A stretch of DNA of 64,000 nucleotides, taken from the NCBI RefSeq assembly GCF_001665395.1, contig NZ_LZSG01000021.1, forward strand, positions 106,793-170,792, given 5' to 3'. Positions within the stretch are counted from its first letter, which is position 1, and each line of letters begins with the position of its first letter. The position numbers were made by a program, and so were the translations under genes. The notes beneath the pieces were generated by a model. It was not told the DNA's origin, searched no databases, and worked only from the letters and a program-made list of their open reading frames with translations. This DNA is from Mycobacterium sp. 1164966.3. GTDB lineage: Bacteria; Actinomycetota; Actinomycetes; Mycobacteriales; Mycobacteriaceae. Positions 9,302 through 18,522 of the stretch are shown here, one piece after another.

Positions 9302-9434
9302 CTCTAATGAACGGCGATCCGGGCACGAATCATTTGGTGGATGCGTTCGACGCTGGTACAAAGCGTTGCTTGGGATATTGCGGGTTTAAGGGATCTAAGG
9401 GCACAGAGGGTTAAGGGCAAGAGGGGATAGGACG

Positions 9435-9737
9435 ATGCCTACCGACTACGACGCTCCACGGCGCACCGAGACTGACGACGTCTCCGAGGACTCGCTGGAG
9501 GAGCTCAAAGCGCGGCGGAACGAGGCGGCGTCGGCAGTGGTCGACGTCGACGAATCCGAATCCGCTGAGAATTTCGAGTTGCCCGGCGCCGACCTGTCCG
9601 GTGAAGAACTGTCTGTGCGCGTCATTCCGAAGCAGGCGGACGAGTTCACCTGCTCGAGTTGCTTCCTGGTGCAACACCGCAGCCGGCTCGCCAGCGAGAA
9701 GAACGGCGTGATGATCTGTACCGACTGCGCTGCCTGA
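9435..9737 (+). CDS. DUF4193 protein (Rv2699c-like)
   Basis: A 100-residue acidic cytoplasmic protein beginning MPTDYDAPRRTETDDVSEDSLEELKARR. The C-terminus has a CSSCFLVQHRSRLA...CTDCAA pair that forms a likely zinc knuckle; this is the DUF4193 signature conserved in Actinobacteria. The ATG has AGGGGATAGGACG directly upstream as a ribosome site. Function is unknown. Distance and orientation relative to cei and dut are as in M. tuberculosis. Confidence 0.9.
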   Translation: MPTDYDAPRRTETDDVSEDSLEELKARRNEAASAVVDVDESESAENFELPGADLSGEELSVRVIPKQADEFTCSSCFLVQHRSRLASEKNGVMICTDCAA

Positions 9738-9746
9738 CAGCTGCAC

Positions 9747-10229
9747 TCAGCTTCTCAGGGCCGACAGCACCCGCTCGGGGCGACGGCAGCTCACCAGCCA
9801 GTACGGCGTGGGGTCATCGGGGTCGTCGAGGACGACCAGAATCATCGGGCCCACCCATGCCCGGTGCAACACAAAAGCCGCCGGGTCGAGCTGACGGCCA
9901 AGCGCCGCTGACTTGGCGGATGCGACGATTTCGGCGGACCGGGCGATGGCGGTGACCGGCAGGTGCGCCTCGCCGGCCCAGAGCTCGACGTCGCCGGCCG
10001 ATGACTCGCCGGTGACCCGGATCTCGATCCGGCCGAGCCACAGCAACGCGCCGGCCGCGACGGTGAACAGGATTACGTACGGCAGCCAGTCGGGCAGCGC
10101 CGTGATGCCGAGGTTGACTTCGAAGGCGATGAGCCCCGCCAGCGCGAAGCCCAGCGGCCACCACCACCAGGGCACCCACAGTCGTTCGCGATATCGCACG
10201 CTGTGCGGCGCTATACGCGTACCCGACAC
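9747..10229 (-). CDS. DUF3093 membrane protein (Rv2698-like)
   Basis: A 160-residue protein with two adjacent membrane helices ([19 protein letters not shown] and [18 protein letters not shown]), then a beta-rich domain with [12 protein letters not shown] and [16 protein letters not shown], as in DUF3093. The GTG at 10229 ([11 protein letters not shown]...) is chosen because it gives the known family length and leaves a 25-nt divergent gap to dut; an ATG at 10289 would overlap dut. Function is unknown. Confidence 0.85.
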   Translation of the reverse strand: MSGTRIAPHSVRYRERLWVPWWWWPLGFALAGLIAFEVNLGITALPDWLPYVILFTVAAGALLWLGRIEIRVTGESSAGDVELWAGEAHLPVTAIARSAEIVASAKSAALGRQLDPAAFVLHRAWVGPMILVVLDDPDDPTPYWLVSCRRPERVLSALRS

Positions 10230-10254
10230 GCGGTCAAGAGTAGTCTGTGGCCCC

Positions 10255-10719
10255 GTGTCGCCCAGTCTGGCCGTTGTCCGTCTCGACAAGGATCTGCCCC
10301 TGCCCAGCCGTCCTCACGACGGCGATGCCGGGGTCGATCTGTACAGCGCCGAAGATGTCCAGCTGGCACCCGGGCATCGCGCCCTGGTGCGCACGGGCGT
10401 CGCGGTCGCGGTCCCGTACGGGATGGTGGGTTTGGTCCACCCGCGTTCGGGATTGGCTTCCCGCGTGGGACTTTCGATCGTCAACAGTCCGGGGACCATC
10501 GATGCGGGCTACCGTGGTGAGATCAAGGTTTCGCTGATCAACCTCGACCCACACACGCCGATCGACGTGCACCGCGGCGACCGGATTGCCCAGCTGCTGG
10601 TGCAGCGGGTCGAGCTACTCGAGTTGGTGGAGGTCTCCTCCTTCGACGAGGCCGGGCTGGCCGAAACCTCCCGTGGCGACGGCGGTCACGGTTCCTCCGG
10701 CGGCCACGCAAGCTTGTGA
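10255..10719 (+). CDS. dut: dUTP diphosphatase
   Basis: A 154-residue homotrimeric dUTPase. All five motifs are present: [39 protein letters not shown] and the C-terminal [15 protein letters not shown]. It hydrolyses dUTP to dUMP, preventing uracil incorporation and supplying thymidylate synthesis. The GTG at 10255 gives exactly the M. tuberculosis length (Rv2697c). The larger upstream open frame is out of register with the family and is discarded. The DUF3710 gene follows 48 nt downstream on the same strand. Confidence 0.97.
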   Translation: MSPSLAVVRLDKDLPLPSRPHDGDAGVDLYSAEDVQLAPGHRALVRTGVAVAVPYGMVGLVHPRSGLASRVGLSIVNSPGTIDAGYRGEIKVSLINLDPHTPIDVHRGDRIAQLLVQRVELLELVEVSSFDEAGLAETSRGDGGHGSSGGHASL

Positions 10720-10767
10720 CGCCGGCGACGATTCAGGGCAGGAGAGCGATGGAGAGGAGCGGCGCTG

Positions 10768-11538
10768 ATGGCGGCATTCGGTAGACGCTCAGGCAAAGAC
10801 GACAGCTCGAAGGCTTCCGTCGAGCCGCCGGACGAGACGCCAGCGCCCGCGGCCGCCGAAGCAGCGCCGCAAGCCGACGCAGGCGCCGAAGACCAGGGGG
10901 AGCTGGAGGGCCCGTTCGACATCGACGACTTCGATGACCCGGCGGATGCGGTGCTGGGCCGACTCGACCTCGGCTCGGTGCTGATCCCCATGCCGGCCGG
11001 AGGCCAGCTGCAGGTCGAGTTGACCGAGAGTGGGGTGCCCAGCGCGGTGTGGGTCGTCACCGAAAACGGCCGCTTCACGATCGCCGCGTATGCGGCACCC
11101 AAGACGGGCGGCCTGTGGCGTGAGGTGGCCGGCGAACTCGCCGATTCGCTGCGCCAGGACTCGGCCCAGGTCAGCATCAAGGACGGCCCGTGGGGTCGAG
11201 AAGTGGTCGGCACCGCCTCGGGCGTGGTGCGTTTCATCGGGGTCGACGGCTACCGATGGATGATCCGCTGTGTCGTCAACGGCTCACACGAGACCATCGA
11301 CGCGCTGGTCGAGGAAGCCCGCACGGCACTGGCGGACACCGTCGTCCGTCGCGGCGACACGCCGCTGCCGGTGCGCACGCCACTGCCGGTCCAGTTGCCC
11401 GAGCCGATGGTCGAGCAGCTGCGCGAGGCGGCCGCACAACAGGCCGCGCAGGCGGTCTCGCAACAGACAGAGGCCGCCGCGCGCCGCGGTGCCGAGGGAT
11501 CGGCGATGCAGCAATTGCGCACGACGACCGGCGGCTAG
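10768..11538 (+). CDS. DUF3710 protein (Rv2696c-like)
   Basis: A 256-residue soluble protein. The first 45 residues are low-complexity (APAAAEAAPQADAG) and acidic. The conserved DUF3710 core follows: GPFDIDDFDDP, LDLGSVLIPMP, VWVVTENGRFTIAAYAAPK, SIKDGPWGREV and FIGVDGYRWMIRCVV. The C-terminus is Ala/Gln-rich and probably helical. It is conserved beside dut in Actinobacteria; function is unknown. It lies in the same operon direction as dut. Confidence 0.9.
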   Translation: MAAFGRRSGKDDSSKASVEPPDETPAPAAAEAAPQADAGAEDQGELEGPFDIDDFDDPADAVLGRLDLGSVLIPMPAGGQLQVELTESGVPSAVWVVTENGRFTIAAYAAPKTGGLWREVAGELADSLRQDSAQVSIKDGPWGREVVGTASGVVRFIGVDGYRWMIRCVVNGSHETIDALVEEARTALADTVVRRGDTPLPVRTPLPVQLPEPMVEQLREAAAQQAAQAVSQQTEAAARRGAEGSAMQQLRTTTGG

Positions 11539-11647
11539 CCGGCGCAGGTCGCACCCGGCGTTGCCGAGCCTGCGACGGTGGCGCCGAACCTGCGTCCAGG
11601 GCGCATCTGCCCGCCATCGAGTAGCCATGACCGCAGGCTCGCTGCGG

Positions 11648-12454
11648 TCAACAGTCGGCAAGCGCGGCCAGACAGGCCGCGCCCAGCGCGGCGGCTTCCG
11701 CGCCGATCTGATCCAGCGTCACCGTGCGCAGCGCGGCGCGCGGCGCTGCGCTCACCCAGTCGACACCGACCTGCAGGGGGTGAATGGGGTCGTCGACCGC
11801 GGCGGCTACCCCCAGCGGCACGGTCAGCCGCTGCAGTTCCGTTCGGCTCGGGGCGATGTAGCCCGCCGCCGCCTCCATGGCGTCGGGCAGCTGCGGCCAT
11901 TGACTGCGCCACGACCGGGCCAGCTCGTCGGCCAGCCAGTGCGGGCTGGACGCCCGCATCTGCGTAGTGGTGGCTTCCAGGCCGTCGCGGCGCAGCTGGG
12001 ACGCCGAATGCCGGGCCGCCAAAGCGGCCGGCGCCGAGCCCGGGTCACCGGTCCAGGCCGGCAGCGCAGCCAAGACGGCCACCGCCTGACCGGGATGGGC
12101 CAGCGCCCACGCTGCTGCCACCGCCGCGCCGATCGACACGCCCCCGACGCAGATCGGGCCGGCGCGAGCGGCGTCCTCCAAGGCGGACACATAGCCGTCG
12201 ATCAGACGGCCCGGCTGCGGCCGCGGCGTGACCACCACGGCGCCGACATTGCGTAGGGGGCCGGAAAACGCCCGGTCGACGTAATCGTCGTCGGATCCGG
12301 TTCCGGGCAGCAACACGGTGGTGACACCGCGCAAATCGACAGCCACCCCTAGATAGTGCCCGGCGTCCGCGGGGGCACCAAGATGGCTGGCAGTGAGACC
12401 GGTTTCGGCTCGGTGGCGCCGGGGAACCAACAGGTCTACGGTTGCCGTTGGCAT
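11648..12454 (-). CDS. Alpha/beta hydrolase-like protein (Rv2695-like)
   Basis: A 268-residue protein with an alpha/beta hydrolase outline: VTTVLLPGTGSDDDYVDRAF near residue 44 and the nucleophile elbow ICVGGVSIGAAVAAAWALAHP (GVSIG) near residue 103. An acid in the VDDP turn near residue 224 could be catalytic; I cannot place the His with confidence. The ATG at 12454 lacks a ribosome site but is preceded by TATATACCT, compatible with a leaderless transcript; a later in-frame Val near residue 37 would match the shorter M. tuberculosis annotation. Substrate unknown. It is convergent with the DUF3710 gene and divergent from the OB-fold gene. Confidence 0.8.
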   Translation of the reverse strand: MPTATVDLLVPRRHRAETGLTASHLGAPADAGHYLGVAVDLRGVTTVLLPGTGSDDDYVDRAFSGPLRNVGAVVVTPRPQPGRLIDGYVSALEDAARAGPICVGGVSIGAAVAAAWALAHPGQAVAVLAALPAWTGDPGSAPAALAARHSASQLRRDGLEATTTQMRASSPHWLADELARSWRSQWPQLPDAMEAAAGYIAPSRTELQRLTVPLGVAAAVDDPIHPLQVGVDWVSAAPRAALRTVTLDQIGAEAAALGAACLAALADC

Positions 12455-12505
12455 AGGTATATAGCGGATGTTGGTTGCCGTAGTCGAGCACTGTCAGGAG
12501 TGGCC

Positions 12506-12874
12506 ATGAGGGCCCAAGGTTTTCTGCGCCGGCTCTCCCGTCGGTTGACGGAGGACCCGGAGGAACGCGACTGCGAGGAGCTGTCCGACGAAGTCATCAG
12601 CACCGGCGCGCAACGCGTGATCGACTGCCACCGCGGTCAGGAAGTGACGATGGTCGGTACTTTGCGCAGCGTGGAGACCACCGGCAAGGGCGGCTCCGGC
12701 GGGGTGCGCGCGGAGTTGTTCGACGGTAGCGACACCGTCACGCTGGTCTGGCTGGGTCAACGCCGGATCCCCGGCATCGACTCGGGTCGCACCCTGCGAG
12801 TACACGGTCGGCTCGGCAAGCTGGAGAACGGGTCCAAAGCCATCTACAACCCGCACTACGAGATTCAGCGGTGA
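12506..12874 (+). CDS. OB-fold nucleic acid binding protein (Rv2694c-like)
   Basis: A 122-residue protein starting MRAQGFLRRLSRRL with CAGGAG just upstream. The core GQEVTMVGTLRSVETT...AELFDGSDTVTLVWLGQRRIPGIDSGRTLRVHGRLG matches the RecG-wedge-like OB fold predicted for this actinobacterial family. It probably binds nucleic acid or contacts a partner; no enzymatic motif is seen. Its stop overlaps the GTG start of the DUF3159 gene (GTGA), indicating translational coupling. Confidence 0.87.
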   Translation: MRAQGFLRRLSRRLTEDPEERDCEELSDEVISTGAQRVIDCHRGQEVTMVGTLRSVETTGKGGSGGVRAELFDGSDTVTLVWLGQRRIPGIDSGRTLRVHGRLGKLENGSKAIYNPHYEIQR

Positions 12875-13590
12875 CCGTCCCGAGTGATCTGGGGGATTCA
12901 CCGGGGTCTCCCGTCAGCGCCAAGCGTGTCCACCCGGACCGGCTCCTCGCGCAGGTTGGTGGGGTGGCCGGTCTCGTCTACTCGACGGTGCCGGTGGTGA
13001 TCTTCGTGGCCGCATCCAGCGTCGCGGGGCTGCTCCCGGCGATCGGGTTCGCCGTTGGCGCGGCCGCCCTGATCTTGGTGTGGCGGTTGATCCGTCGGGA
13101 ATCGACGCAGCCCGCGCTTTCCGGATTCTTCGGGGTGGCCATCTGCGCGCTGATCGCCTACGCGATGGGTGAGTCGAAGGGCTACTTCCTGCTGGGCATC
13201 TGGATGTCGTTGTTCTGGGCGGTGGTTTTCGCGGTGTCGATCGCGATCCGCAAGCCGGTGGTCGGCTATCTGTGGAGCTGGGCCAGCGGGCGTGATCGCG
13301 GCTGGCGCAACGTTCCCCGGGCGGTGTATTCGTTCGACGTCGCCACGCTGTGCTGGACGCTGGTCTTCGCCGCCCGGTTCGCGGTCCAGGAGCTGCTGTA
13401 CGACGCGGACAAGACTGGTTGGCTCGGGATAGCGCGGATCGCGATGGGCTGGCCGCTTACCGCGGTGGCCGCGCTGGGGACCTACGCGGCCATCAAGGCG
13501 GCTCACCGAGCCATGCCCGCCGACGACGAGGCAGCTGACGGGGCTCCGGCCACCGGCGCCGAGATCGACAGCGACGCCCAGCGCGACTAG
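12871..13590 (+). CDS. DUF3159 integral membrane protein (Rv2693c-like)
   Basis: A 239-residue protein with about six membrane helices (VYSTVPVVIFVAASSVAGLL, IGFAVGAAALILVWRL, FFGVAICALIAYAMG, IWMSLFWAVVFAVSIAI, and two more before the hydrophilic tail) and the DUF3159 segment SWASGRDRGWRNVPRAVYSF. Translation is coupled to the preceding OB-fold gene through a GTGA overlap. Function is unknown; it may be a partner of the OB-fold protein or of the adjacent potassium regulators, but this is only inferred from neighbourhood. Confidence 0.88.
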   Translation: MTVPSDLGDSPGSPVSAKRVHPDRLLAQVGGVAGLVYSTVPVVIFVAASSVAGLLPAIGFAVGAAALILVWRLIRRESTQPALSGFFGVAICALIAYAMGESKGYFLLGIWMSLFWAVVFAVSIAIRKPVVGYLWSWASGRDRGWRNVPRAVYSFDVATLCWTLVFAARFAVQELLYDADKTGWLGIARIAMGWPLTAVAALGTYAAIKAAHRAMPADDEAADGAPATGAEIDSDAQRD

Positions 13591-13758
13591 TGGCGATCAC
13601 GAGCGCGGCGTAGCCGGGCGAAGTGGGTCGCCACCATCAGGACTTGTGGCGATCACGAGCGCGGCGTAGCCGGGCGAAGTGGGTCGCCGCCATCAGGACT
13701 AGTGGCGATCACGAGCGCGGCGTAGCCGGGCGAAGTGGGTCGCCACCATCATGACTAA
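13591..13758. repeat. Three-copy 56-bp tandem repeat (MIRU-like)
   Basis: Three consecutive 56-bp units start at 13591, 13647 and 13703, each beginning TGGCGATCACGAGCGCGGCG. They differ by only a few bases (for example GCCGCC for GCCACC in unit 2 and ATGACT for AGGACT in unit 3). The array fills the space between the stop of the DUF3159 gene and the stop of the convergent ceoC, whose TAG lies in unit 3. Size, placement between genes and overlap with a stop codon are typical of mycobacterial interspersed repetitive units used as VNTR markers. Confidence 0.9.
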
Positions 13759-14441
13759 GCGCCGGGCTGTGCCCGAGTGTCCTGGTTCGACAGCAGCAGC
13801 TTGCTCAGTTCCTCTTCCACCTCGGTGACCGCGACGAAGAGCAGTTCGTCGCCACCTTCCAGCGGCTCGTCGGCCTCGGGGACGATGACCCGGGGCCCGC
13901 GCAGGATCGTCACCAGGGCGGCGTCTCGCGGCAGCTGCAGCTTGCGCACCGGCTTGCCGCCCCACGGGGTGTCGTCGGGCAGCGTGATCTCGACCAGGTT
14001 CGCCTGACCCTTGCGGAACTCGATCAGCCGCACCAGGTCGCCCACCGCGACGGCCTCCTCGATCAACGACGCCAGCATCCGCGGCGTGGACACCGCCACG
14101 TCCACCCCCCATGCGTCGGTGAACAGCCATTCGTTGCGGGGATCGTTGACCCGGGCTACCACCCGGGGTACCGCGAATTCGGTTTTGGCCAGCAGGCTGA
14201 GGACCACGTTGACCTTGTCGTCGCCGGTGGCCGCGACCACCACGTCGAACTCCTCGAGGTGCACCGACTCGAGCAGGCTCAGCTCGCACGCGTCGCCGAG
14301 GCGCCAGTGCGCGGCCGGGATGGCGTCGACATCGACGTGGTCAGGGTTGCGCTCGATCAGGGTGATGTCGTGGCCGTTCTCCACGAGTTCGCGGGTGACC
14401 GAGCGGCCCACCGCACCCGCGCCCGCGACAGCTACCTTCAT
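13755..14441 (-). CDS. ceoC: TrkA-type potassium uptake regulator CeoC
   Basis: A 228-residue RCK (regulator of K+ conductance) protein. The Rossmann NAD-binding motif is at the N-terminus (MKVAVAGAGAVGRSVTREL), with an acidic beta-2 end (LIERN) for the ribose and the RVNDPRN segment. The TrkA-C domain covers residues about 135-215 (QANLVEITLPDDTPWGGKPV...GDELLFVAV). The ATG at 14441 follows GAGGAGC. It pairs with CeoB just upstream on the same strand to gate Trk/Ktr-type K+ uptake in response to NAD(H). Its stop codon lies inside the third copy of the 56-bp repeat. Confidence 0.94.
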   Translation of the reverse strand: MKVAVAGAGAVGRSVTRELVENGHDITLIERNPDHVDVDAIPAAHWRLGDACELSLLESVHLEEFDVVVAATGDDKVNVVLSLLAKTEFAVPRVVARVNDPRNEWLFTDAWGVDVAVSTPRMLASLIEEAVAVGDLVRLIEFRKGQANLVEITLPDDTPWGGKPVRKLQLPRDAALVTILRGPRVIVPEADEPLEGGDELLFVAVTEVEEELSKLLLSNQDTRAQPGA

Positions 14442-14466
14442 TTCCGGCGCTCCTCGGTCAGCGGGA

Positions 14467-15150
14467 TCATCGGCTCGGTCCTGAGTCCAGGTCTTCGCTC
14501 GGCGGCAAGGCCGCGATGGCAACCGCCTCAGCGGCGCGTCCGGATATCGCGGCGACGTAGACCTGGTCGCCGGCCTGGATGACCGTCTTGGGCTCCGGCA
14601 GGATGCCCGTCCCGAATCGGATCATGAAGGCGACCCGCGCGCCGGTGGCCTGCTCCAGGTCGGTGGCGCGGTGTCCCACCCAGTCCTCGTGCAGGACCAC
14701 CTCGGAGACGGTCACGGTACCGGTCGGGTCGCGCCACTTGGCGGTCTCGGTTTCCCGCGTCAGAGCGTGGAGCAGGCGATCGGTGGTCCAGGGCACCGTG
14801 GCAATGGTCGGGATGCCCAGACGCTCGTAGACCTCGGCGCGCTTGGCGTCGTAGATGCGCGCGACGACGCGCTGCACACCGAACGTCTCCCGGGCCAGCC
14901 GTGCCGAGATGATGTTGGAGTTGTCCCCGGACGAGACCGCGGCGAACGCGTCGGTCTCCTCGATACCGGCCCTGAGCAGTACATCGCGGTCGAATCCCTG
15001 GCCCAGCACGCGCTCGCCGGCGAACTCCGGACTGAGCCGGTTGAAAGACGCGCTGTCACGGTCGATGACGGCGACATCGTGGCCGATTCGGGACAGCCCG
15101 TCGGCAACCGAAGACCCCACCCGGCCGCACCCCATCACAATCACCCGCAC
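14467..15150 (-). CDS. ceoB: TrkA-type potassium uptake regulator CeoB
   Basis: A 227-residue RCK protein with the dinucleotide motif MRVIVMGCGRVGSSVADGL, acidic VIDRDS, and a C-terminal TrkA-C domain (VSEVVLHEDWVGHRATDLEQ...VIQAGDQVYVAAI). It lies 25 nt upstream of ceoC on the same strand, so the two should be co-transcribed and act as a heteromeric cytoplasmic regulator. It is divergent from the APC permease, with about 130 nt between starts. Confidence 0.94.
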   Translation of the reverse strand: MRVIVMGCGRVGSSVADGLSRIGHDVAVIDRDSASFNRLSPEFAGERVLGQGFDRDVLLRAGIEETDAFAAVSSGDNSNIISARLARETFGVQRVVARIYDAKRAEVYERLGIPTIATVPWTTDRLLHALTRETETAKWRDPTGTVTVSEVVLHEDWVGHRATDLEQATGARVAFMIRFGTGILPEPKTVIQAGDQVYVAAISGRAAEAVAIAALPPSEDLDSGPSR

Positions 15151-15283
15151 TTGCGGCCCTCCCGGCTGCGTCCTGCATGTCCACGCTTATCGGTAGACCA
15201 CATTGGCCAGCCGATTTCGGTAGGGACAATTCTCGCCTAGGGAACGCTACCGCCAAACCCGGGTGGGCTTACCCTTGGCTCTC

Positions 15284-17281
15284 GTGTCCAAACTTTCAAC
15301 CGCCGCGCGCCGGTTGCTCATCGGCCGGCCGTTTCGCAGCGACCGGCTGAGTCACACGCTGCTGCCCAAGCGGATCGCTTTGCCGGTGTTCGCCTCGGAC
15401 GCGCTGTCCTCGGTGGCGTACGCGCCCGAAGAGGTTTTCCTGATGCTGTCGGTGGGCGGCTTGGCCGCGTACGCGCTGACGCCGTGGATCGGCCTCGCGG
15501 TGGCGGCGGTCATGTTGGTGGTGGTCGCCAGCTATCGGCAGAACGTGCACGCCTACCCGTCCGGGGGCGGCGACTACGAAGTCGTGACCACCAACCTGGG
15601 CAACACCGCGGGCCTGGTGGTAGCCAGTGCTCTGATGGTGGATTACGTTCTCACCGTTGCGGTTTCGACGGCATCCGCCATGTCGAACATCGGCTCAGCT
15701 GTCCCGGTGGTCGCGCAGAACAAGGTGTGGTTCTGTGTCGCCGCAATCCTTTTGGTGACCGCAATGAATTTGCGCGGGGTTCGCGAGTCGGGGCTGGCTT
15801 TCGCCATCCCCACCTACGCGTTCATCATCGGCGTGATTGGCATGGTCGGCTGGGGGCTGTTTCGAATCTTCGTGTTGGGAAACCCGTTGCGAGCCGAGTC
15901 CGCGCATTTCCAGATGCATTCCGAGCACGGAAAGATCGTCGGGTTCGCGCTGGTGTTCTTGGTGGCGCGGGCGTTCTCCTCGGGATGCGCGGCACTGACC
16001 GGTGTAGAGGCGATCAGCAACGGGGTGCCGGCGTTCGAAAAACCCAAATCACGCAACGCGGCAACGACATTGCTGTTGCTGGGTGCTATCGCGGTGACGC
16101 TGTTGATGGGCATCATCGTGCTGGCCAAGACGCTTGGGGTTCAGCTCGTCGATGATCCCGCGACGCAGCTTTCCGGAGCCCCGCCCGGCTACTACCAGAA
16201 GACCTTGGTCACGCAACTGGCTGAGACGGTGTTCGGCAGCTTCCACATCGGGTTCCTGCTGATTGCCGCGGTGACGGCACTGATCCTGGTGCTGGCGGCC
16301 AATACCGCGTTCAACGGGTTTCCGGTGCTGGGTTCGGTCCTGGCGCAGCACAGTTACCTTCCGCGCCAACTGCACACCCGCGGCGACCGGTTGGCGTTCT
16401 CCAACGGAATCCTGTTTCTGGCGGGCGCAGCGCTCTTGGCGATCATCGCGTTCCGCGCCGAAGTCACCGCGCTGATCCAGCTCTACATCGTCGGTGTGTT
16501 CATTTCGTTCACGCTGAGTCAGATCGGCATGGTCCGGCACTGGACCCGGTTGCTGCGCACCGAGACCGATCCGCGGGTGCGGCGAAAGATGATGCGCTCG
16601 CGGGTGGTCAACGCGGTGGGGTTGCTTTCCACCGGCGCGGTTCTGGTGGTCGTGCTGGTCACCAAGTTCCAGGCCGGCGCGAAATACGCCATCGCCGCGA
16701 TGGCTGTTCTTTTCCTGATCATGAAGCTGATCCGCAAGCACTACGACAGCGTCAGCCGCGAATTGGAGGACCAAGCCGCCGCGCATGGCGACGATGTCGT
16801 GCTGCCCAGCCGCAATCACGCCCTGGTGCTGGTGTCGAAGTTGCACCTGCCCACCCTGCGTGCGGTGGCCTATGCGCGAGCCACCCGCCCCGATGTGCTC
16901 GAAGCGATCACCGTAAGCGTCGACGACGCGGAAACCCGTGAGCTGGTGCACAAGTGGCAGGAAAGCGACATCAGTGTGCCGCTGAAGGTCATCGCCTCGC
17001 CGTACCGTGAAATCACCCGTCCCATACTGGATTACGTCAAGCGGGTCAGCAAGGAGTCACCGCGCACGGTGGTGACGGTGTTCATCCCCGAGTACGTGGT
17101 GGGCCGCTGGTGGGAACAGCTGCTGCACAACCAGAGTGCGCTGCGGCTCAAGGGCCGGTTGCTGTTCATGCCGGGCGTGATGGTGACGTCCGTGCCCTGG
17201 CAGTTGACTTCGTCGGAGCGTGTCAAAACTCTGCAGCCGCATGCCGCTCCGGGTGACGCCCGCCGGGGAATCTTCGATTGA
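15284..17281 (+). CDS. APC superfamily permease (Rv2690c-like)
   Basis: A 665-residue integral membrane transporter. A cytoplasmic lead (LLIGRPFRSDRLSHTLLPKRIALPVFASDALSS) precedes about 12 helices of the amino acid/polyamine/organocation type, with the family GGGDYEVVT segment in the first third. A hydrophilic C-terminal domain of about 190 residues (from RKHYDSVSRELEDQ) resembles a regulatory domain. The GTG at 15284 (VSKLSTAARR) matches the M. tuberculosis start; GTG 15263 is the alternative. The stop overlaps the TTG start of the next gene. Substrate unknown; proximity to ceoB/ceoC suggests, but does not show, a link to ion balance. Confidence 0.9.
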   Translation: MSKLSTAARRLLIGRPFRSDRLSHTLLPKRIALPVFASDALSSVAYAPEEVFLMLSVGGLAAYALTPWIGLAVAAVMLVVVASYRQNVHAYPSGGGDYEVVTTNLGNTAGLVVASALMVDYVLTVAVSTASAMSNIGSAVPVVAQNKVWFCVAAILLVTAMNLRGVRESGLAFAIPTYAFIIGVIGMVGWGLFRIFVLGNPLRAESAHFQMHSEHGKIVGFALVFLVARAFSSGCAALTGVEAISNGVPAFEKPKSRNAATTLLLLGAIAVTLLMGIIVLAKTLGVQLVDDPATQLSGAPPGYYQKTLVTQLAETVFGSFHIGFLLIAAVTALILVLAANTAFNGFPVLGSVLAQHSYLPRQLHTRGDRLAFSNGILFLAGAALLAIIAFRAEVTALIQLYIVGVFISFTLSQIGMVRHWTRLLRTETDPRVRRKMMRSRVVNAVGLLSTGAVLVVVLVTKFQAGAKYAIAAMAVLFLIMKLIRKHYDSVSRELEDQAAAHGDDVVLPSRNHALVLVSKLHLPTLRAVAYARATRPDVLEAITVSVDDAETRELVHKWQESDISVPLKVIASPYREITRPILDYVKRVSKESPRTVVTVFIPEYVVGRWWEQLLHNQSALRLKGRLLFMPGVMVTSVPWQLTSSERVKTLQPHAAPGDARRGIFD

Positions 17282-18498
17282 CACTTCAATCTGCCTGCGC
17301 CGAGCTGACTTTGGTAACCGGTGCGCCTGCCAACGGCGGCAGCTGCGTGGCTCATCATGAGGGCCGGGTGGTGTTCGTCCGCTATGCGCTGCCCGGTGAG
17401 CGGGTGCGGGCGCGGGTCACGGCGGACCGCGGATCTTATTGCCACGCAGTGACTGTCGAAGTCATCGATGCGTCGGCCGACCGAACGGAGTCACTGTGCC
17501 CGATCGCCGGTGCGGACGGCGCCGGCTGTTGCGACCTGGCATTCGTCACGCCGGATGCGGCTCGTCAGCTCAAGGGGCAGGTGGTGGCCAATCAGCTGCA
17601 ACGGCTCGGCGGCCACAGCTGGAGCGGGCAGGCGGAGCCGTTGTCTGATTCCGGGGCCACCGGTTGGCGAACGCGGGTCCGGCTCGAGGTGGGCCCTGAC
17701 CGTCGCCCGGGCTTTCACCGCTACCACAGCGACGAGCTGGTGGCCGAGCTGCGCTGCGCGCAGCTCCCGGACGGAATGCTCGACGGGCTGGACGCGCCGG
17801 ACTGGCCCCCCGGCGCGCAGCTGCACGTCGCCCTCGACGACGACGGCACCCGGCATGTGGTCCGCACCGTGCGTCACGGGAAGCGGACCGCTACCAAGGT
17901 GATACAAGGCGACTACGAGGCTGTGCAGCGGATAGGCCGGCGCACTTGGCAGGTGCCGGTAACGGCCTTCTGGCAGGCGCATCGGGCCGCCGCAAGCGTT
18001 TACAGCAGCCTTGTCGTCGACTGGGCGCAACCTACCGCGGGCATGACGGTGTGGGATCTCTATGGCGGCGCAGGTGTTTTCGCCGCGGTGCTGGGCGAAG
18101 CGGTGGGGGAGTCGGGTCGGGTGCTCTCCGTCGACATTTCCCGCGCGGCCGGGCGGGCCGCCCGGACCGCACTGGCTGACCTGCCGCAGGTGCAGGTCGT
18201 CACCGATTCGGTGCGCCGCGCCCTGGCCGGCGAACAAATCAGCGACTCGAAAGCGGAACTGGCGGTGCTGGATCCGCCGCGCTCGGGCGCCGGGCGCGAG
18301 GTGATCGACCTACTGGCCGCCGCCGGGATACCGCGCGTGGTGCACATCGGCTGCGAGGCAGCCGCTTTCGCGCGGGACATTGGCCTGTATCGCAGCCACG
18401 GCTACGTCGTCGAGAAGCTCAAGGTGTTCGATGCGTTCCCGCTGACCCACCACGTCGAATGCGTAGCGCTGTTGACCTCCGCGCCGAATGGGCGATAA
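17278..18498 (+). CDS. TrmA/RumA-type 23S rRNA/tRNA (uracil-5-)-methyltransferase (Rv2689c-like)
   Basis: A 406-residue SAM-dependent RNA methyltransferase. An N-terminal TRAM-like domain (LTLVTGAPANGGSCVAHHEGRVVFV) precedes a Cys-containing region (CPIAGADGAGCCDLAF) where related enzymes bind an iron-sulfur cluster. The catalytic domain has the SAM motif VWDLYGGAGVFAAVLG, LDPPRSGAG, and the nucleophile Cys in HIGCEAAAFARD. It would form m5U in RNA. The start is TTG 17278, overlapping the TGA of the permease, so translation is coupled. Confidence 0.92.
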   Translation: MTLQSACAELTLVTGAPANGGSCVAHHEGRVVFVRYALPGERVRARVTADRGSYCHAVTVEVIDASADRTESLCPIAGADGAGCCDLAFVTPDAARQLKGQVVANQLQRLGGHSWSGQAEPLSDSGATGWRTRVRLEVGPDRRPGFHRYHSDELVAELRCAQLPDGMLDGLDAPDWPPGAQLHVALDDDGTRHVVRTVRHGKRTATKVIQGDYEAVQRIGRRTWQVPVTAFWQAHRAAASVYSSLVVDWAQPTAGMTVWDLYGGAGVFAAVLGEAVGESGRVLSVDISRAAGRAARTALADLPQVQVVTDSVRRALAGEQISDSKAELAVLDPPRSGAGREVIDLLAAAGIPRVVHIGCEAAAFARDIGLYRSHGYVVEKLKVFDAFPLTHHVECVALLTSAPNGR

Positions 18499-18522
18499 GG
18501 CTGCGTTTTTCCTATGGCTTTT

